DNA of 64,000 bases, from positions 8,943,001 through 9,007,000 of the forward strand of contig JAVMKO010000006.1 of assembly GCA_032164245.1 (NCBI GenBank). The letters are read 5' to 3'. How positions within the stretch are numbered: position 1 is the stretch's first letter; each line of letters opens with the position of its first letter. This DNA comes from Sternotherus odoratus. Taxonomy: Eukaryota > Chordata > Testudines > Kinosternidae. The notes below the pieces were generated by a model. It saw only the letters and a program-made list of their open reading frames with translations, made no database searches and had not been told where the DNA came from. Both the position numbers and the translations under genes were made by a program. Below are positions 19,926 to 30,192 of this stretch, in pieces.

Positions 19926-21924
19926 AGCGGCAGGAAAAATATGTTGGTTGGAGCTAAGGCAAAAATATCAGCTGTAGATCTGAATTCCAAAGGGTTTATG
20001 ATTAATTTGCACTTTCAGTGCAGAGTCTTTGTAGTAATTATTTGTAGATGCATTTTTCTAAGTAAAATCTTACCAGCCATATAGATGTGTGACATTTGGG
20101 ATCTATGTTATTTCTTTCCAAATAAGTTAGTTAATTCTTTGTGAACACAACTGGGCCAAACCCTCGGCTGGTGCAAATTGGTGTGCCTCCATAGAACCTG
20201 TGGAAATATGGCAAGTTAAACCAGATCAAGATCAGGCCTAAATGTCTCGGGATGCATAGTTTTCATGAATAATTACAGAACTTTGGTGGGGTGTAATGTT
20301 TTGATCCAAAAGGGCTAGACACTGCTGCTGCTGTGAATGATTTTATTACATGTGTGAGCCTGGAGGAATTAGGTCACACCGACAATCAACATGAACAGTT
20401 TTAATCATGAACTTTGTGACATGAGGACAAATGTGGAAATCTCAGGACCAAATTATGTATAATTGCTGTTCAACAGGAATCACTCCAGTAAATTGGCAAT
20501 TTGCAAATGGAGGAAGGAGACATGCTGCATTGTTTTAAACACGTTTACCAAACATATAATTAACTAAAAGCTCACCAGCCACCTTTTTATTCTGAATCAG
20601 AGCTCCATTCTGAGTATGGAATGTGCCTTTTGCATCCTCACCCATTGAGTGTTTCTGTATTAGGAACTTGTTAGGATGCTGTCCCTGAGAGGTAAAGATC
20701 AAATATAAATAATAGCATCAGTCTGTTTAGCCTGGACAGAGATCACAAAGCAGCCCTGGGAACTGAGATTTATGGATGCGCCCCAATAATTTAAAATGCT
20801 TTCTTTCTCAGAAGTGGAATCAAATACATGCGAGTGTCACAGGTCTAAGGCTTTGTGGTTTATTGAAAGGTGGTCTTGAGCCATCAGTTTTCCACAGGCA
20901 TCCCTCGGTGTATTTATATGGCACAGTTAACACTAAACATTATGTTTAGAGCTGACCCAATAATTCACAGGGAATCGCTTCCTTTAAAATGTAGCATCTC
21001 TTTCCATTTGTGGATCATCCATGAGCATATCTCAGGTTTCTCAGGTTTGTTACTTGATTAGGCTTGATTGATCTTTTGCATGTTGTTGTTTTTTCCAAGT
21101 ACTATGACTCTGTGGATAGATTGAAAATGGTTCATTTCAAGTATCTGACAATAACTACAATGTGGCCTATATTCGTTACTTGTCATTAGTCGTATTAGAC
21201 TGGTTCTGTTCCAAGATCAGATAACTAAGTCTTATGATCAGAAGGGCTTGATCCTGTTGGAACACTCTAGCCAGTGTAACTTAGAGCAGCCCTTAGGTTT
21301 CTCTAATGTACACCTGAGGTTATTTCAGCCCTGAATGGCACCAGGACTCAGGCACTGGGGAGATAGCTTACAGCCAATATCCCCTCCCTAGGGGATAACT
21401 AGTATAACGAATATAGATACATGTGTTTCACATGTTTCTACTGGAACATCATGAGCACTGCACGTTACATGTAAATAGACAAGTCCCTCACCTCTCAAAG
21501 GTGTTGAATCCACTCATAACTGGAATGGGCTGGAATGGAATAACCAGTCCAAGGGCTGCAGTAATGGATTCTTGGTGAATGGGAAGTATTAGGATACTAC
21601 ATTGCCACTCTGGAAGCAATACGATGCAGAAGAGTGTCAAAGGTACCAAAGGGGGAGACAGGAGAGCATGTAAAATTATTGCTGTGCAGTGGGACCAGTA
21701 GGGTAGGGTGGAGTGCAGTGGGGCAGCTGCTGCTCGGTATGATTAAGGGTATCAGAATCAAGCCACAAGTACAAAGTCAGCGCTCAGAAAACAATTCAGT
21801 ATCAAAAGAAAATGTCATGGTAGTGTCCCACGAGATGATTTTTCAGGAGACTAAAGGCAGCTCTGAGAACATGTATCTAGCATAGGAAGATAACTAGCTT
21901 CATATGATTGAGAACTGGCAAACC
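19926..21924. other. No recognised gene; one weak MITE-like segment
   Basis: Near 20152-20243 the words GGGCCAAACCCTCGGCTGGT, GTGCAAATTGG and CAAGATCAGGCC resemble an old palindromic MITE family seen better at 36155, 37001 and 46085. The rest is AT-rich with short frames only. Confidence 0.4.
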
Positions 21925-23048
21925 CATCAAATGGCATGGCCTGCCTGTGGAACTCCTTGCCAGGGGATGTTGTGAAGGCCAAGCTCATAAAAGGGTTCAA
22001 AAAAGAACTAGATAAATTCACAGAGGATAAGTCTGTTATAACCATACAGCTAAGGGTAGCCTAGAATTCCCCTTCCCTGTCAGGGATTAAAAATTTTAAA
22101 TAACCTGGTTGGCACCTGACCAAAAGAACCAATGGGGGAAAAGATACTTTTAAATTTGGCATGGGGGGAGGCTTTGTTTGTGCTTTTTGTTTGTCTGGGT
22201 GGTTTTTTGAGTCAGAGAGAGAGACCAGGCAGGGGGAAAAAAGCATTTCTTCCAATCAGAAATAAGCATCCAGAATTACAAAAATAGTAAGTAAAAGCCA
22301 GGCAAGGCAGGTTACATTAACTTTTGTTTTAGCTTATGAATTTTTCCTTTGCTAGAAGGAGGTTTATTCCCTTTTTTTTTTTTTTTTTTTGTAACTTTGA
22401 AACTATGGCCAGAGGGGGTTCCTCTGTGTTTTTAAATCTTTAGTTACCCTGTAAAGTTATCTTCCATCCTGATTTTACAGAGGTAATTCTTTTTCCTTTT
22501 CTTTAAATAATTTTTTTCTTTTAAGAACCTGATTAATTTTCATTGTCCTAAGGATCCAGGAGTTTGGGTCTGTGCTCACCTGTGGTGAGAATATTATTCT
22601 CAAGCCTTCCCAGGAAAGGAGATGAAGGGCTTGGGGGGATATTTGGGGGAAAATAGGGCTCCAAGTGGCCCTCCCTAAATGTTTGTCTAAATCACTTGGT
22701 GATAGCAGCATACCGTTCAAAAACAAAAAAAATTGTGCCTTAAAAAAGTTTTAACCTAAGCTGGTAAAAATAATCATAGGGGGTCTTTCATGTGGGTCCC
22801 CACATCTGTACCCCAAAGTTCAATGTGGGGGAAAAAAACCTAACAAAGTCCATCAGTGGCTATTAGCCAGGATAGGGGATAGTGTCCCTAGTCTCTGTTT
22901 GCCACAAGCTGGGAATGAGCGACAGGGGATGGATCACTTGATGGTTACCTGTTCTGTTCATTCCCTCCGGGGAATGAACTGGCTATTGTCAGAAAACAGG
23001 ATCCTGGGCTAGATGGACCTTCGGTCTGACCCACTAAGGCCATTCTTA
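21925..23048 (+). mobile_element. CR1 LINE 3' region, split by a solo LTR
   Basis: The left part (21925-22033) carries GTGGAACTCCTTGCCAGGGG and GGGTTCAAAAAAGAACTAGA. The right part (22846-23048) resumes with CATCAGTGGCTATTAGCCAG and ends GGCCATTCTTATGG, the CR1 3' end. Together they form the non-coding tail of a 5'-truncated copy. Confidence 0.9.
22034..22845 (+). mobile_element. Solo LTR, 812 bp
   Basis: Begins TGTTATAACC and ends CCTAACA, with the exact 5-bp duplication AAGTC (22029-22033 and 22846-22850) inside a CR1. A T tract lies at 22372-22390. The interior has T-rich stretches and the purine-rich end typical of an endogenous retrovirus LTR. No coding part remains. Confidence 0.9.
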
Positions 23049-23659
23049 TGGATATAATACATTAACCCTTAAGAAATTAGCCATCCCCCATTTGCCTTGG
23101 AACTGATTAACCCCTGGCTGTTATGGGAACATTGGGTGGCCCTATGCAAGAGAAGATAGGTGGGGCATAATTTTTCAGATGAATAAATCCTGATGCTCAG
23201 TCCCCTCCTCTTGACCTGGGCTCACCCCTGCATTGGTTACCTGCCTCACCCGGCTGCTGTTGCCTGACCTGTCACTCAGGGTAGGAATGAGTGTTGGGAG
23301 TTTAGGCCAAGGGACAGGACTAGCCTGCCTGGAGACAACAGCATGAGGCAGCTGTGTGGAGTGAGCCGGCAGCATAGATCCCTGCTGCTGGGTGTGGGGC
23401 CCTTTAGGAGAGTGGGAAGAAATCTTGTTTATTGGAGAGGAGGAAAACACAATGCCGAAGTGTCCATTGTTTAACTACACATATAAATCCACTCTTCCCA
23501 GTTAACAAATGTTACCATTTGCTAGATCAAACTGCTATAAGTTTTCAAACGGAAGCAGAATGACTTCCTAGAGGGTCAGGCTCCTGGTGGGAAAACCAAG
23601 CATTTGTAATTTTTATTTGGGTAGCATCCTAAAGTTATGAATAGTGTTGTAAGGATAAG
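23049..23659. other. No recognised features
   Basis: A minus-strand 91-codon frame (23175-23450) has no recognisable domain. The bases between the CR1 end and the MIR are otherwise unassigned. Confidence 0.45.
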
Positions 23660-23812
23660 ACTGAGGTTAAGGTGCTACACTGGAACTCAGGAGACCTAGG
23701 ATCAAGTCCCTGCTCTGCCACAGGCTTTGTCTGGGACCTTGGTCAAGTCATTAACCTCTCTGTGCCTCGGTTCTCCAGCTGCAAAATGTGGACTGTAATA
23801 CCCCCTTTCTAA
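23660..23812 (+). repeat. MIR SINE
   Basis: Clear MIR order: GGATCAAGTCCCTGCTCTGC, GGTCAAGTCATTAACCTCTC, TGTGCCTCGGTTCTCCAGCT and CTGCAAAATGTGGACTGTAA. Confidence 0.85.
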
Positions 23813-25022
23813 CAAAGAGAAGGTTTAGGGGTGACTTGATCACAGCCTAGAAATGTCTACTGTAGTAAGTGAAGGCAATGTAAGTAAAGGCTAAAGGCCT
23901 ACTAAGGGCCCAGCCTGAGGCCTGAACTAAAGTAATGGTCAAGTCTTTGCTAATATGAAGCAAATTGCAGCTGTGAGCAATTAAGGCTGGACCGGCTCAC
24001 AGAAATTGGCAGGAAGAGGGCTGATATCGTAAGAGTTTATACTCATTATAATTTCAGTATAAACACAGTAATGAGGTACATTATAAACCAAGGACACTCC
24101 TCAGATAACGGATAACCTCATGAGCCATCCCAATGACAGGGGCAAAAGGGTAAAATGATGGATAGGGTTGTTTTGATCAAAACAACAGGTGCAAGGGGCG
24201 AGGCGGCACCTAACGATGTAAATGGGCTGCACCTTACTACGTAGGAGGGTTGTACCTTGCTACGTGGAAGGGTTGCACCTGAATACGTCAGGAGTGATGT
24301 GTAACTTGTTCTGTATCTGTATATAAGCATGTGTCACCGGAATGTCTTTGTCCGGCTCGAGGGGGAGTGACAATGTCCCGTCACTGAGCTGTGTCCATTG
24401 CCAAGCGTCACTCTCTAGCTGTATGTCTGGTGGACTGAGAAATCCACTGGAAACAGAAAGGGTGTCAGGGTCGCAATAAACCCTGGCCGAGGTGCCTTTG
24501 TACCTTACTAAGACTCTGTGGTTATTGGGGGTTCTCGTCGAGTCTGCTGCGTCAGCTATCTGTACAGAGCTGGGGCAGCACACAGAGGGAACACACGCAC
24601 GCAGACGAGTGATATCAACAGGAGAAAGCAGAAGCACCACACCGGTAGCCTCTGGACACCATACAACAACACTACACCACTACAACATCTACCAGGGGAA
24701 CAAGTTTTTAAGACGGGGCTCTTCAATCTAGTGGGGAAAGGAACAGCACAACCCAATGGCTGAAAGTTGAAGCTACACAAATGCACACTGGAAATAAGGC
24801 ACAATTTTTTATCAACAATGGTAATTAACCAGTGGAACAATTTACCAGGGGTTGCAGTGGTTTCTCGGTCACTGGCAATTTTCAGATCAAGATTGGCTGT
24901 TTTTATAAAAGATCTGCTTTAAGGGTTCTTTTGGGGAAATTCTATGGCCTGTGTTACACAGGAGGGCAGAGAGGGTGGTCACAATGGTCCCTTCTGGCCT
25001 TAGAAGGGATGAATCCTAACCT
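23813..25022 (+). mobile_element. CR1 LINE 3' region, split by a solo LTR
   Basis: The left part contains GACTTGATCACAGCCTAGAA. After the LTR the copy resumes with CAGGGGAACAAGTTTTTAAG, then GGCTGAAAGTTGAAGC, AACCAGTGGAACAATTTACC and the tail GGTCCCTTCTGGCCTTAGAA. These are the ORF2 end and 3' region of a second CR1 subfamily, whose reverse form is seen at 44.2-46 kb. Confidence 0.9.
23861..24687 (+). mobile_element. Solo LTR, 827 bp
   Basis: Begins TGTAGTAAG and ends CTACAACA, with the exact duplication TCTAC (23856-23860 and 24688-24692). A TATA box, TATATAAG, is at 24320-24327 and AATAAA at 24475-24480, followed by a U5-like segment reading GACTCTGTGGTTATTGGGGG. This layout is typical of an endogenous retrovirus LTR. 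A 126-codon minus-strand frame inside it is incidental. Confidence 0.9.
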
Positions 25023-25084
25023 TTGGTGACTGTTCCTATTTAGATTGTAAATGCCACATGCCAGGGATTGTCTCTATTTGTGAG

Positions 25085-25290
25085 CACAATTCTCAGAGCG
25101 GCAGTGTGGCCTAGTGGAGCCCCCACCTCTGTCATTGACTTGGGATGTGACCTTGTTTTGAGAGCCTCTCTGTGCCTTATTTTCTCCATCTGCAAAATGG
25201 GGGAGAATGATACTTGCATCCTTTGAAAGGTGCTTTGAGATCTATGGATGAAAACCATCGTATGAGAGCCAGGTGTAATTACAGGCACTA
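25085..25290 (+). repeat. MIR SINE
   Basis: Contains CAGTGTGGCCTAGTGGAGC, CTCTGTGCCTTATTTTCTCC, CATCTGCAAAATGGGGGAGA and GGTGCTTTGAGATCTATGGA, in MIR order. Confidence 0.8.
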
Positions 25291-26156
25291 CTGCAATGCA
25301 AATAATAATGATGCTGTTAGTGTCCAGAATTCAAATGTCATGGCCACTTTGGGTTTTGCTTTATTGTTCCTTTTCAGTCAGGAATTAAACTAAAGTAAAT
25401 CTATGGCAACTGTACACATGACGATGTTGCAGGGAGATATCCAGGCGTGGAAGAAGCGCATTGTGAAAGTACAGGGGAATGCTTTCTTAGCCTAGTTCTA
25501 CCATTCTCTGAATGGCAGACGGTTACATCTGGGTGGTTTTGTTCATTTTCAGTTGAATGTAAATGTCAGAGATGGAAGTCCTTTGGGAAGCTTGCATATG
25601 CTAATGATTTATAGTTGAATAATTTTTTTACATTAAAGAAGAATATTACTATTTTCAAACTTTGCATTCCAAACACCGAAATTGAATTAAGTATTGTTTA
25701 AAATAACAATAGTATAAATTTGTTTTAAATGAATTTAGTGTAATTCCACTGTTTGGAATGCAATGTGTGAAAATATTACTGCGGTGGCAAGAGTAAATAT
25801 CCAACTCTATTAATTTTATTGAAGTAGCGGATAGATCCACATGAACTATTTCTGTGTGTGTTTGGTTAATATTTTACTGAAAATTGGTGTTAGCTCTAAC
25901 TAATGAAAATCCAAACTCACTTCACATATGAAGGCGTAAAATGCATCCAACAACTTAATAACAAGTTAACATCCGTGGGCTGTTCTTAGTGTTAAAATAA
26001 TAATCTTTTTTTTTTAAAGCTCCTGTAGAGAAATGCCAGATTCGATAAAGGATGTAGAATAGCAAAAATCAGAAATTCCAGCCAGCGCAGTTGCATCTAC
26101 TCTAAGTTAACAGGGAGGGGCAGAGAATAGAGAACCACCCGCATCTGATAGCTGTC
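25291..26156. other. AT-rich stretch without recognised features
   Basis: Many TTTAAA/ATTTT runs between 25600 and 26010. Two segments around 25660-25680 and 25745-25765 (CATTCCAAACA and TGTTTGGAATG) form an inverted pair about 90 bases apart, perhaps an old MITE. No gene signals. Confidence 0.4.
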
Positions 26157-26285
26157 AACATAGGAATTGCCAGACCAGATCAGACCCAAGGTCCCTGCAG
26201 TCCAGTATCCTGTCTTTAGCAGTGGCCAGCACCATATGCTTCAGACGAATATGCAAGAAGCCCTGCTGTAGGCAGTTAGACCCCA
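26157..26285 (-). mobile_element. CR1 LINE 3' end fragment
   Basis: Reverse tail words CCAGACCAGATCAGACCCAA, CAGTCCAGTATCCTGTCTTT and AGCAGTGGCCAGCACCATAT identify a CR1 3' end. It truncates after CCCTGCTGTAGGCAG. Confidence 0.75.
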
Positions 26286-26299
26286 ATTTTAATACTGGG

Positions 26300-26515
26300 A
26301 CTAATACCTAGCTCTTATACTGCACTTTTCATCCATAGAACTCGAAGCAATTTACAAGGGAGGCCAGTATCCTTAGCACCATTTGGTACATGAGGCACAG
26401 AAAGGGGAAGTAAGTTGCCCAGTGTAGGTCAATAGTAGAGTTGGAAATTGAGCCCAGTTCTCCCGAATCCCAGACCAGACAGTGACTTATCCAGCAAGCC
26501 ACGCTACCTCCTGTT
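26300..26515 (-). repeat. MIR-type SINE
   Basis: In reverse it contains CAACTTACTTCCCCTTTCTG, TGTGCCTCATGTACCAAATG and GAGTTCTATGGATGAAAAGT, the MIR order. It is followed on the plus strand by AGTTGGAAATTGAGCCCAGT. Confidence 0.7.
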
Positions 26516-26694
26516 TCAGGAGAACACTCATAGACAGGGTTGGACTTAAGCAAGTGCTTAAATTTGAGCCAGTGGGAGTTAAGCACATGCTTAAAGCTAA
26601 GCACATGTTAAGTGTTTTCCTGAACCTGGGTCTTATGGAATAACTTGCCCAAAGGGGTAGTTTCCCCCTGTTCCCAATAGTTAGAAATTCATAG

Positions 26695-27378
26695 ACTCCA
26701 AGACCAGAGGGGACCACAGTGATCATTTAGGGCATGGCTACACTTGAAACTTCAAAGCACTGTCGCAGGAACGCTCCCGCAGCAGTGCTTTGAAGTGTGC
26801 GTGTGGTCACATGTGAGCACTGGAAGAGAGCTCTCCCAGTGCGCCTCGTAATTCATCTCCACAAGGGGGTTAGCGCCGAGCCCTGGGAGCGCGGCTCCCA
26901 CGGCTCAGAGCCTGTCTACACTAGTGCTTTAAAGCACTCAGACTTGCTGCGCTCAGGGGGGTGATTTTTCACCCCCCAAGTCAGCAAGTTAGAGGGCTAT
27001 AAAATAGATTCATAAGTGTAGACAAGCCCTTAATTTGTCCTCCTGTATAACACAGGTTATGGAATGTCCCCAAAATAATTCCTAGAGCAGATCTTTTAGG
27101 GAAACATCCAGTCTTGATTTAGTAATAACCAGTGATGGAGAAAACACCACTACCCTGGGGAAATTGTTCCAGTAGTTTAGTACCATCATTGTTAAAAAAT
27201 CATGCCTTATTTCCTATATGAATTTGGCTAGCTTCAACTTCCAGCCATGGGTTGTGCTAGACCTATCATGACCACAAATATTTATCCAGACTCACTGCTT
27301 CCCAGAATAGCATCCCCCACCCTGTAAGTTTGACCTACATTCTTTGTTCCTATGTGTTTAAATGTAACCATATTAAAA
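26695..27378 (-). mobile_element. CR1 LINE 3' region, interrupted by a MITE
   Basis: The reverse tail starts TCATAGACTCCAAGACCAGA and GGGACCACAGTGATCATTTA. After the MITE it continues with CCTCCTGTATAACACAGG, CATCCAGTCTTGATTTAGTA and GGCTAGCTTCAACTTCCAGC. It stops near 27378, where a plus-strand CR1 begins. Confidence 0.9.
26730..27029. mobile_element. Harbinger-type MITE, 300 bp, inside a CR1
   Basis: Ends GGGCATGGCTACACTTGAAA and, in reverse, GGGCTTGTCTACACTTATGA. TTA flanks both sides (26727-26729 and 27030-27032). Internal palindromic pieces include AGTGCTTTGAAGTGTG and TAGTGCTTTAAAGCACT. Confidence 0.9.
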
Positions 27379-28195
27379 GAAGAGCGCAACCACGTAAGAA
27401 CAAAATTAGAAAGGCTAAGGCACAAAATTAGTTACACCTCGTAAGGGACATAAAAGACAAGAAGAAGAGGTTCTTTAAATATATGAGAAGCAAGAGAAGG
27501 ATGAAGGAAAATGTCAGTCCTCCGCTTAATGGGGAAGGAGAGCTCTGATTACACCAAGAAAGCTGAGGGTTTAATGCCGATATTGCTCCAGTCTCGATGA
27601 CCAGATACTTAACACAATTAACAAAGATGAAGGAATGCAAGCCAAAATAGGGGAAAAACAATTTAAAGAATATTTAGATAAGTTAGATGTATTCAAGTTG
27701 ACAGAATCTGATGAAATTCATCCTAGGGTACTTAAGGAATTAGCTGAAGCAATATTGGAACCATAAGAAATTATCTTTGAGAATTCCTGGGGGACAGATG
27801 AGCTCCCAGAAGATTGGAGAAGGGCAAACATAGTACCCATCTTTTAAATAGGAGAAGAAAGGGGACTCTGGTAATTATAGGCAAGTCAGCATAACTTGGA
27901 TGCCTGAAAAGATACTGGCACAATTTATTAAACAATCAGTTTGTAAGTACCTGGAGGATAATTGGACTGTAAGGAATAACCAGCATGAATTTGTCAAGAA
28001 CAAATAAGGCCAAACCAGCCAAATTTCCAGAGTTACTGGCATTTTGGATGGGGGGGGGGGGAGGAGCAGTAGATTAGTATGGCTTTTGACACAGTCCCAT
28101 GTGACATTTACATAAGCAAACTAAGGAAATGTGGTTTAGATGAAATCACTATAAGATATATGCACAACTGTTTGAAAGACTGTGCTTAAAGAGTA

Positions 28196-28495
28196 CAGCA
28201 GACTCTCGATTATCCAGGATTGGGTTAACCAGGATGTGGATTAACCAGGACGTCAAAAAACAAACAAACGCGTAACTCGCAGGTCTGGCTCTGGCTTTGT
28301 TGCCACCCCAAACACACACAAAAAACCCCACCAGGGCGCAGGGCAGCCAGTGAACCAACACCCTCTCCCCCTGGCGCAGGGTGGCTGGTGAATCAACCCT
28401 GCCTCCACATGTTTCCTATGGATGGTGATTATCTAGGATTTTATTAACCAGGGTTAATTTTTTCCCTATCATCCTGGATAATCAAGAGTCTACTG
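28196..28495. mobile_element. Tigger-type MITE, 300 bp, inside CR1 ORF2
   Basis: Left end CAGCAGACTCTCGATTATCC, right end in reverse CAGTAGACTCTTGATTATCC, with TA on both sides (28194-28195 and 28496-28497). The interior repeats TTAACCAGGATG-like words. Confidence 0.9.
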
Positions 28496-29267
28496 TAGTT
28501 ATCAATGGTTCACTGTCAAAAGTGGGAGTGTGTATCTAGTGGAGTCCCGCAGAGGTCTGTCCTGGGTCTGGGTGGTCAGTATATTTATAAAATTTGTGGA
28601 TGCCATGCTAAGCTAGGAGAGGTTGCAAGCAATTTTGAGGATAGGATTAGAATTCAAAATGCCCTTGACAAATTGGAGACTTGGTCTGAATTTGAAAAGA
28701 TGAAAAACAATAAAGAGAAATGTAAAATCCGTCACTTAGGAAGGAAAAATCAAATGCACAACTACAAAATGGGGAATAACTGGCTATGTGGCAGTACTGC
28801 TGAAAAGGATCTGGGGGCTATAGCGGATCACGAATATGAGTCAACAATATGATGAAACTGTGAAAAAGGCTAATATCATTCTGGAGTGAATTAAAGTGAG
28901 TGTCATATGTAAGACATCGGAAGTAATTGTCCCACTTTACTTGGCACTAGTGAGGCCTCAGAAGGAGCACTGTGTTCAATTATTGGTGGCGCACGTTAGG
29001 AATGTTGTGGACAAACTGGAGAGAGACCAGACGAGAGCAACAAAAATGATAAAAAGTTTTTTTAACCTATGAGGAAAGGTTAAAAAAAACCCGGCATGTT
29101 TAGTCTCCAGAAAAGAAGATGGAGTGGGGACCTGAAAACAGCCTTTAGACATATTAAGCGGTATTATAAAGATGCTAGTGATTAATTGTGCTCCGTGTCC
29201 ACTGAAGGCAGGACAAGAAGTAAAGGGAGATCAAGGTTAGATATTAGGAAAACCTTTCTGACTCTAA

Positions 29268-29552
29268 GGGCTGGTCTTCACTACGGGGGTGGATCGGCTG
29301 TAGATTTGCAATTTCAGCTACATTAATAATGTAGCTGAAGTTGGCATATTTACAGCCGACTTATCTGCCGTCCTCATGGCAGCAGTGGTCGGTGGTGCGC
29401 TCCCCCATCGACTCCAGCTTGCGCCTTTTGGCGAGCTGGAGTTCCGGAGTCGACAGGGGAGCCACTGGCAATTGATTTATCATGGCTTGTCAAGATGTGA
29501 TAAATCGATTGCCATAAGATCGATCCCTTGCCAACGTAGTGAAGACAAGCCT
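29268..29552. mobile_element. Harbinger-type MITE, 285 bp, inside CR1
   Basis: Ends GGGCTGGTCTTCACTACG and, in reverse, AGGCTTGTCTTCACTACG. TAA flanks both sides (29265-29267 and 29553-29555). It contains an internal palindrome around CAGCTACATTAATAATGTAG. Confidence 0.9.
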
Positions 29553-29715
29553 TAAGGATAGTAATGTTCTGGAATAGACTTTCCAGTGAGGTGGTGGACT
29601 GGAGGTTTTTAAAGCAGGTTGGTCAAGGATGGTCTAGATTTATTTAGTCCTGCCTTATCCCAGGGAGGTTGGACTAGGAGGCTTCTCAAAGGCCCTTCCA
29701 GTCCTACATCAGTAT

Positions 29716-30007
29716 GGGCTTGTCTTCACTACCCGCGGTAGCGATCGATCTGTTAGCGATCGATTTTTTGCGTTTCGTGAAGATGCGAGAAATCGATCAC
29801 TCGTGGCACCCCCGTCGACTCTGGAGCTCCAGCTTGCCAAGAGGCGCAGGCTGGAGTCGATGGGGGAGCGCGCCACTGACTGCCGCTGCTGTGAGGATGG
29901 CAGGTAAGTTGGCTGAAGATACGCCAACTTCAGCTTTACGTGATTCACGTAGCTGAAGTTGTGTATCTTCAGTCGACTTCCCCCCTCCCCCCAGTGAAGA
30001 CCAGCCC
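29716..30007. mobile_element. Harbinger-type MITE, 292 bp, inside the CR1 tail
   Basis: Begins GGGCTTGTCTTCACTAC and ends, in reverse, GGGCTGGTCTTCACTG. It is the same family as the MITE at 29268 but in the opposite orientation. Flanking triplets TAT/TTT are only a partial duplication. The CR1 tail resumes directly after it. Confidence 0.85.
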
Positions 30008-30018
30008 TTTGATTCTAT

Positions 30019-30192
30019 ATCCAGACAAAACTCTCCCACTAGCACAATTAAACCACCCCCAACGTATCTCCCACTGACATAGCCTTTGCACACCAGCGCT
30101 TTTGTTGGCAAAACTTATGTCTGTGTTATTTTCACACCCCTGACTTGCAAAAGTTTTGCTGACAAAAGCGCTAGAGTAGACAAAGCCTTAAT
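30019..30192. mobile_element. Partial Harbinger-type MITE
   Basis: The right end, GCGCTAGAGTAGACAAAGCC, is intact. The inverted pair AGCGCTTTTGTTGGCAAAAC and GTTTTGCTGACAAAAGCGCT lies at about 30096-30167. The left terminal part is not found, so the copy looks truncated or rearranged where it meets the CR1 end. Confidence 0.7.

Larger units (their letters stand above)
27379..30018 (+). pseudogene. CR1 LINE ORF2 fossil with three nested MITEs
   Basis: A 5'-truncated CR1 copy. Translations in shifting frames show reverse-transcriptase landmarks: DEIHPRVLKELAEA (about 27710-27755), LPEDWRRANIVPI (about 27805), a palm-like segment with VPCDIYISKLRKCG (about 28095-28135) and, after the Tigger insertion, KWECVSSGVPQRSVLG (about 28520). 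The downstream part encodes MKNNKEKCKIRHLGRKNQMH (28700-28760). The last part gives the 3' tail up to TTTGATTCTATA at 30008-30019. It has several stops and frameshifts and a G run at 28049-28060. When intact, such a protein primes on chromosomal nicks and copies its own RNA; this copy is dead. Removing the insertions joins the CR1 pieces cleanly. Confidence 0.9.

Noticed and set aside
22372..22390. Terminator or polyadenylation feature from the T run
   Set aside because: A homopolymer inside an LTR; no transcript unit ends here.
24260..24640. 126-codon minus-strand frame
   Set aside because: It is antisense to a solo LTR that carries its own TATA box and AATAAA.
28505..28852. 115-codon host gene
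   Set aside because: The peptide is the decayed C-terminal part of CR1 ORF2.
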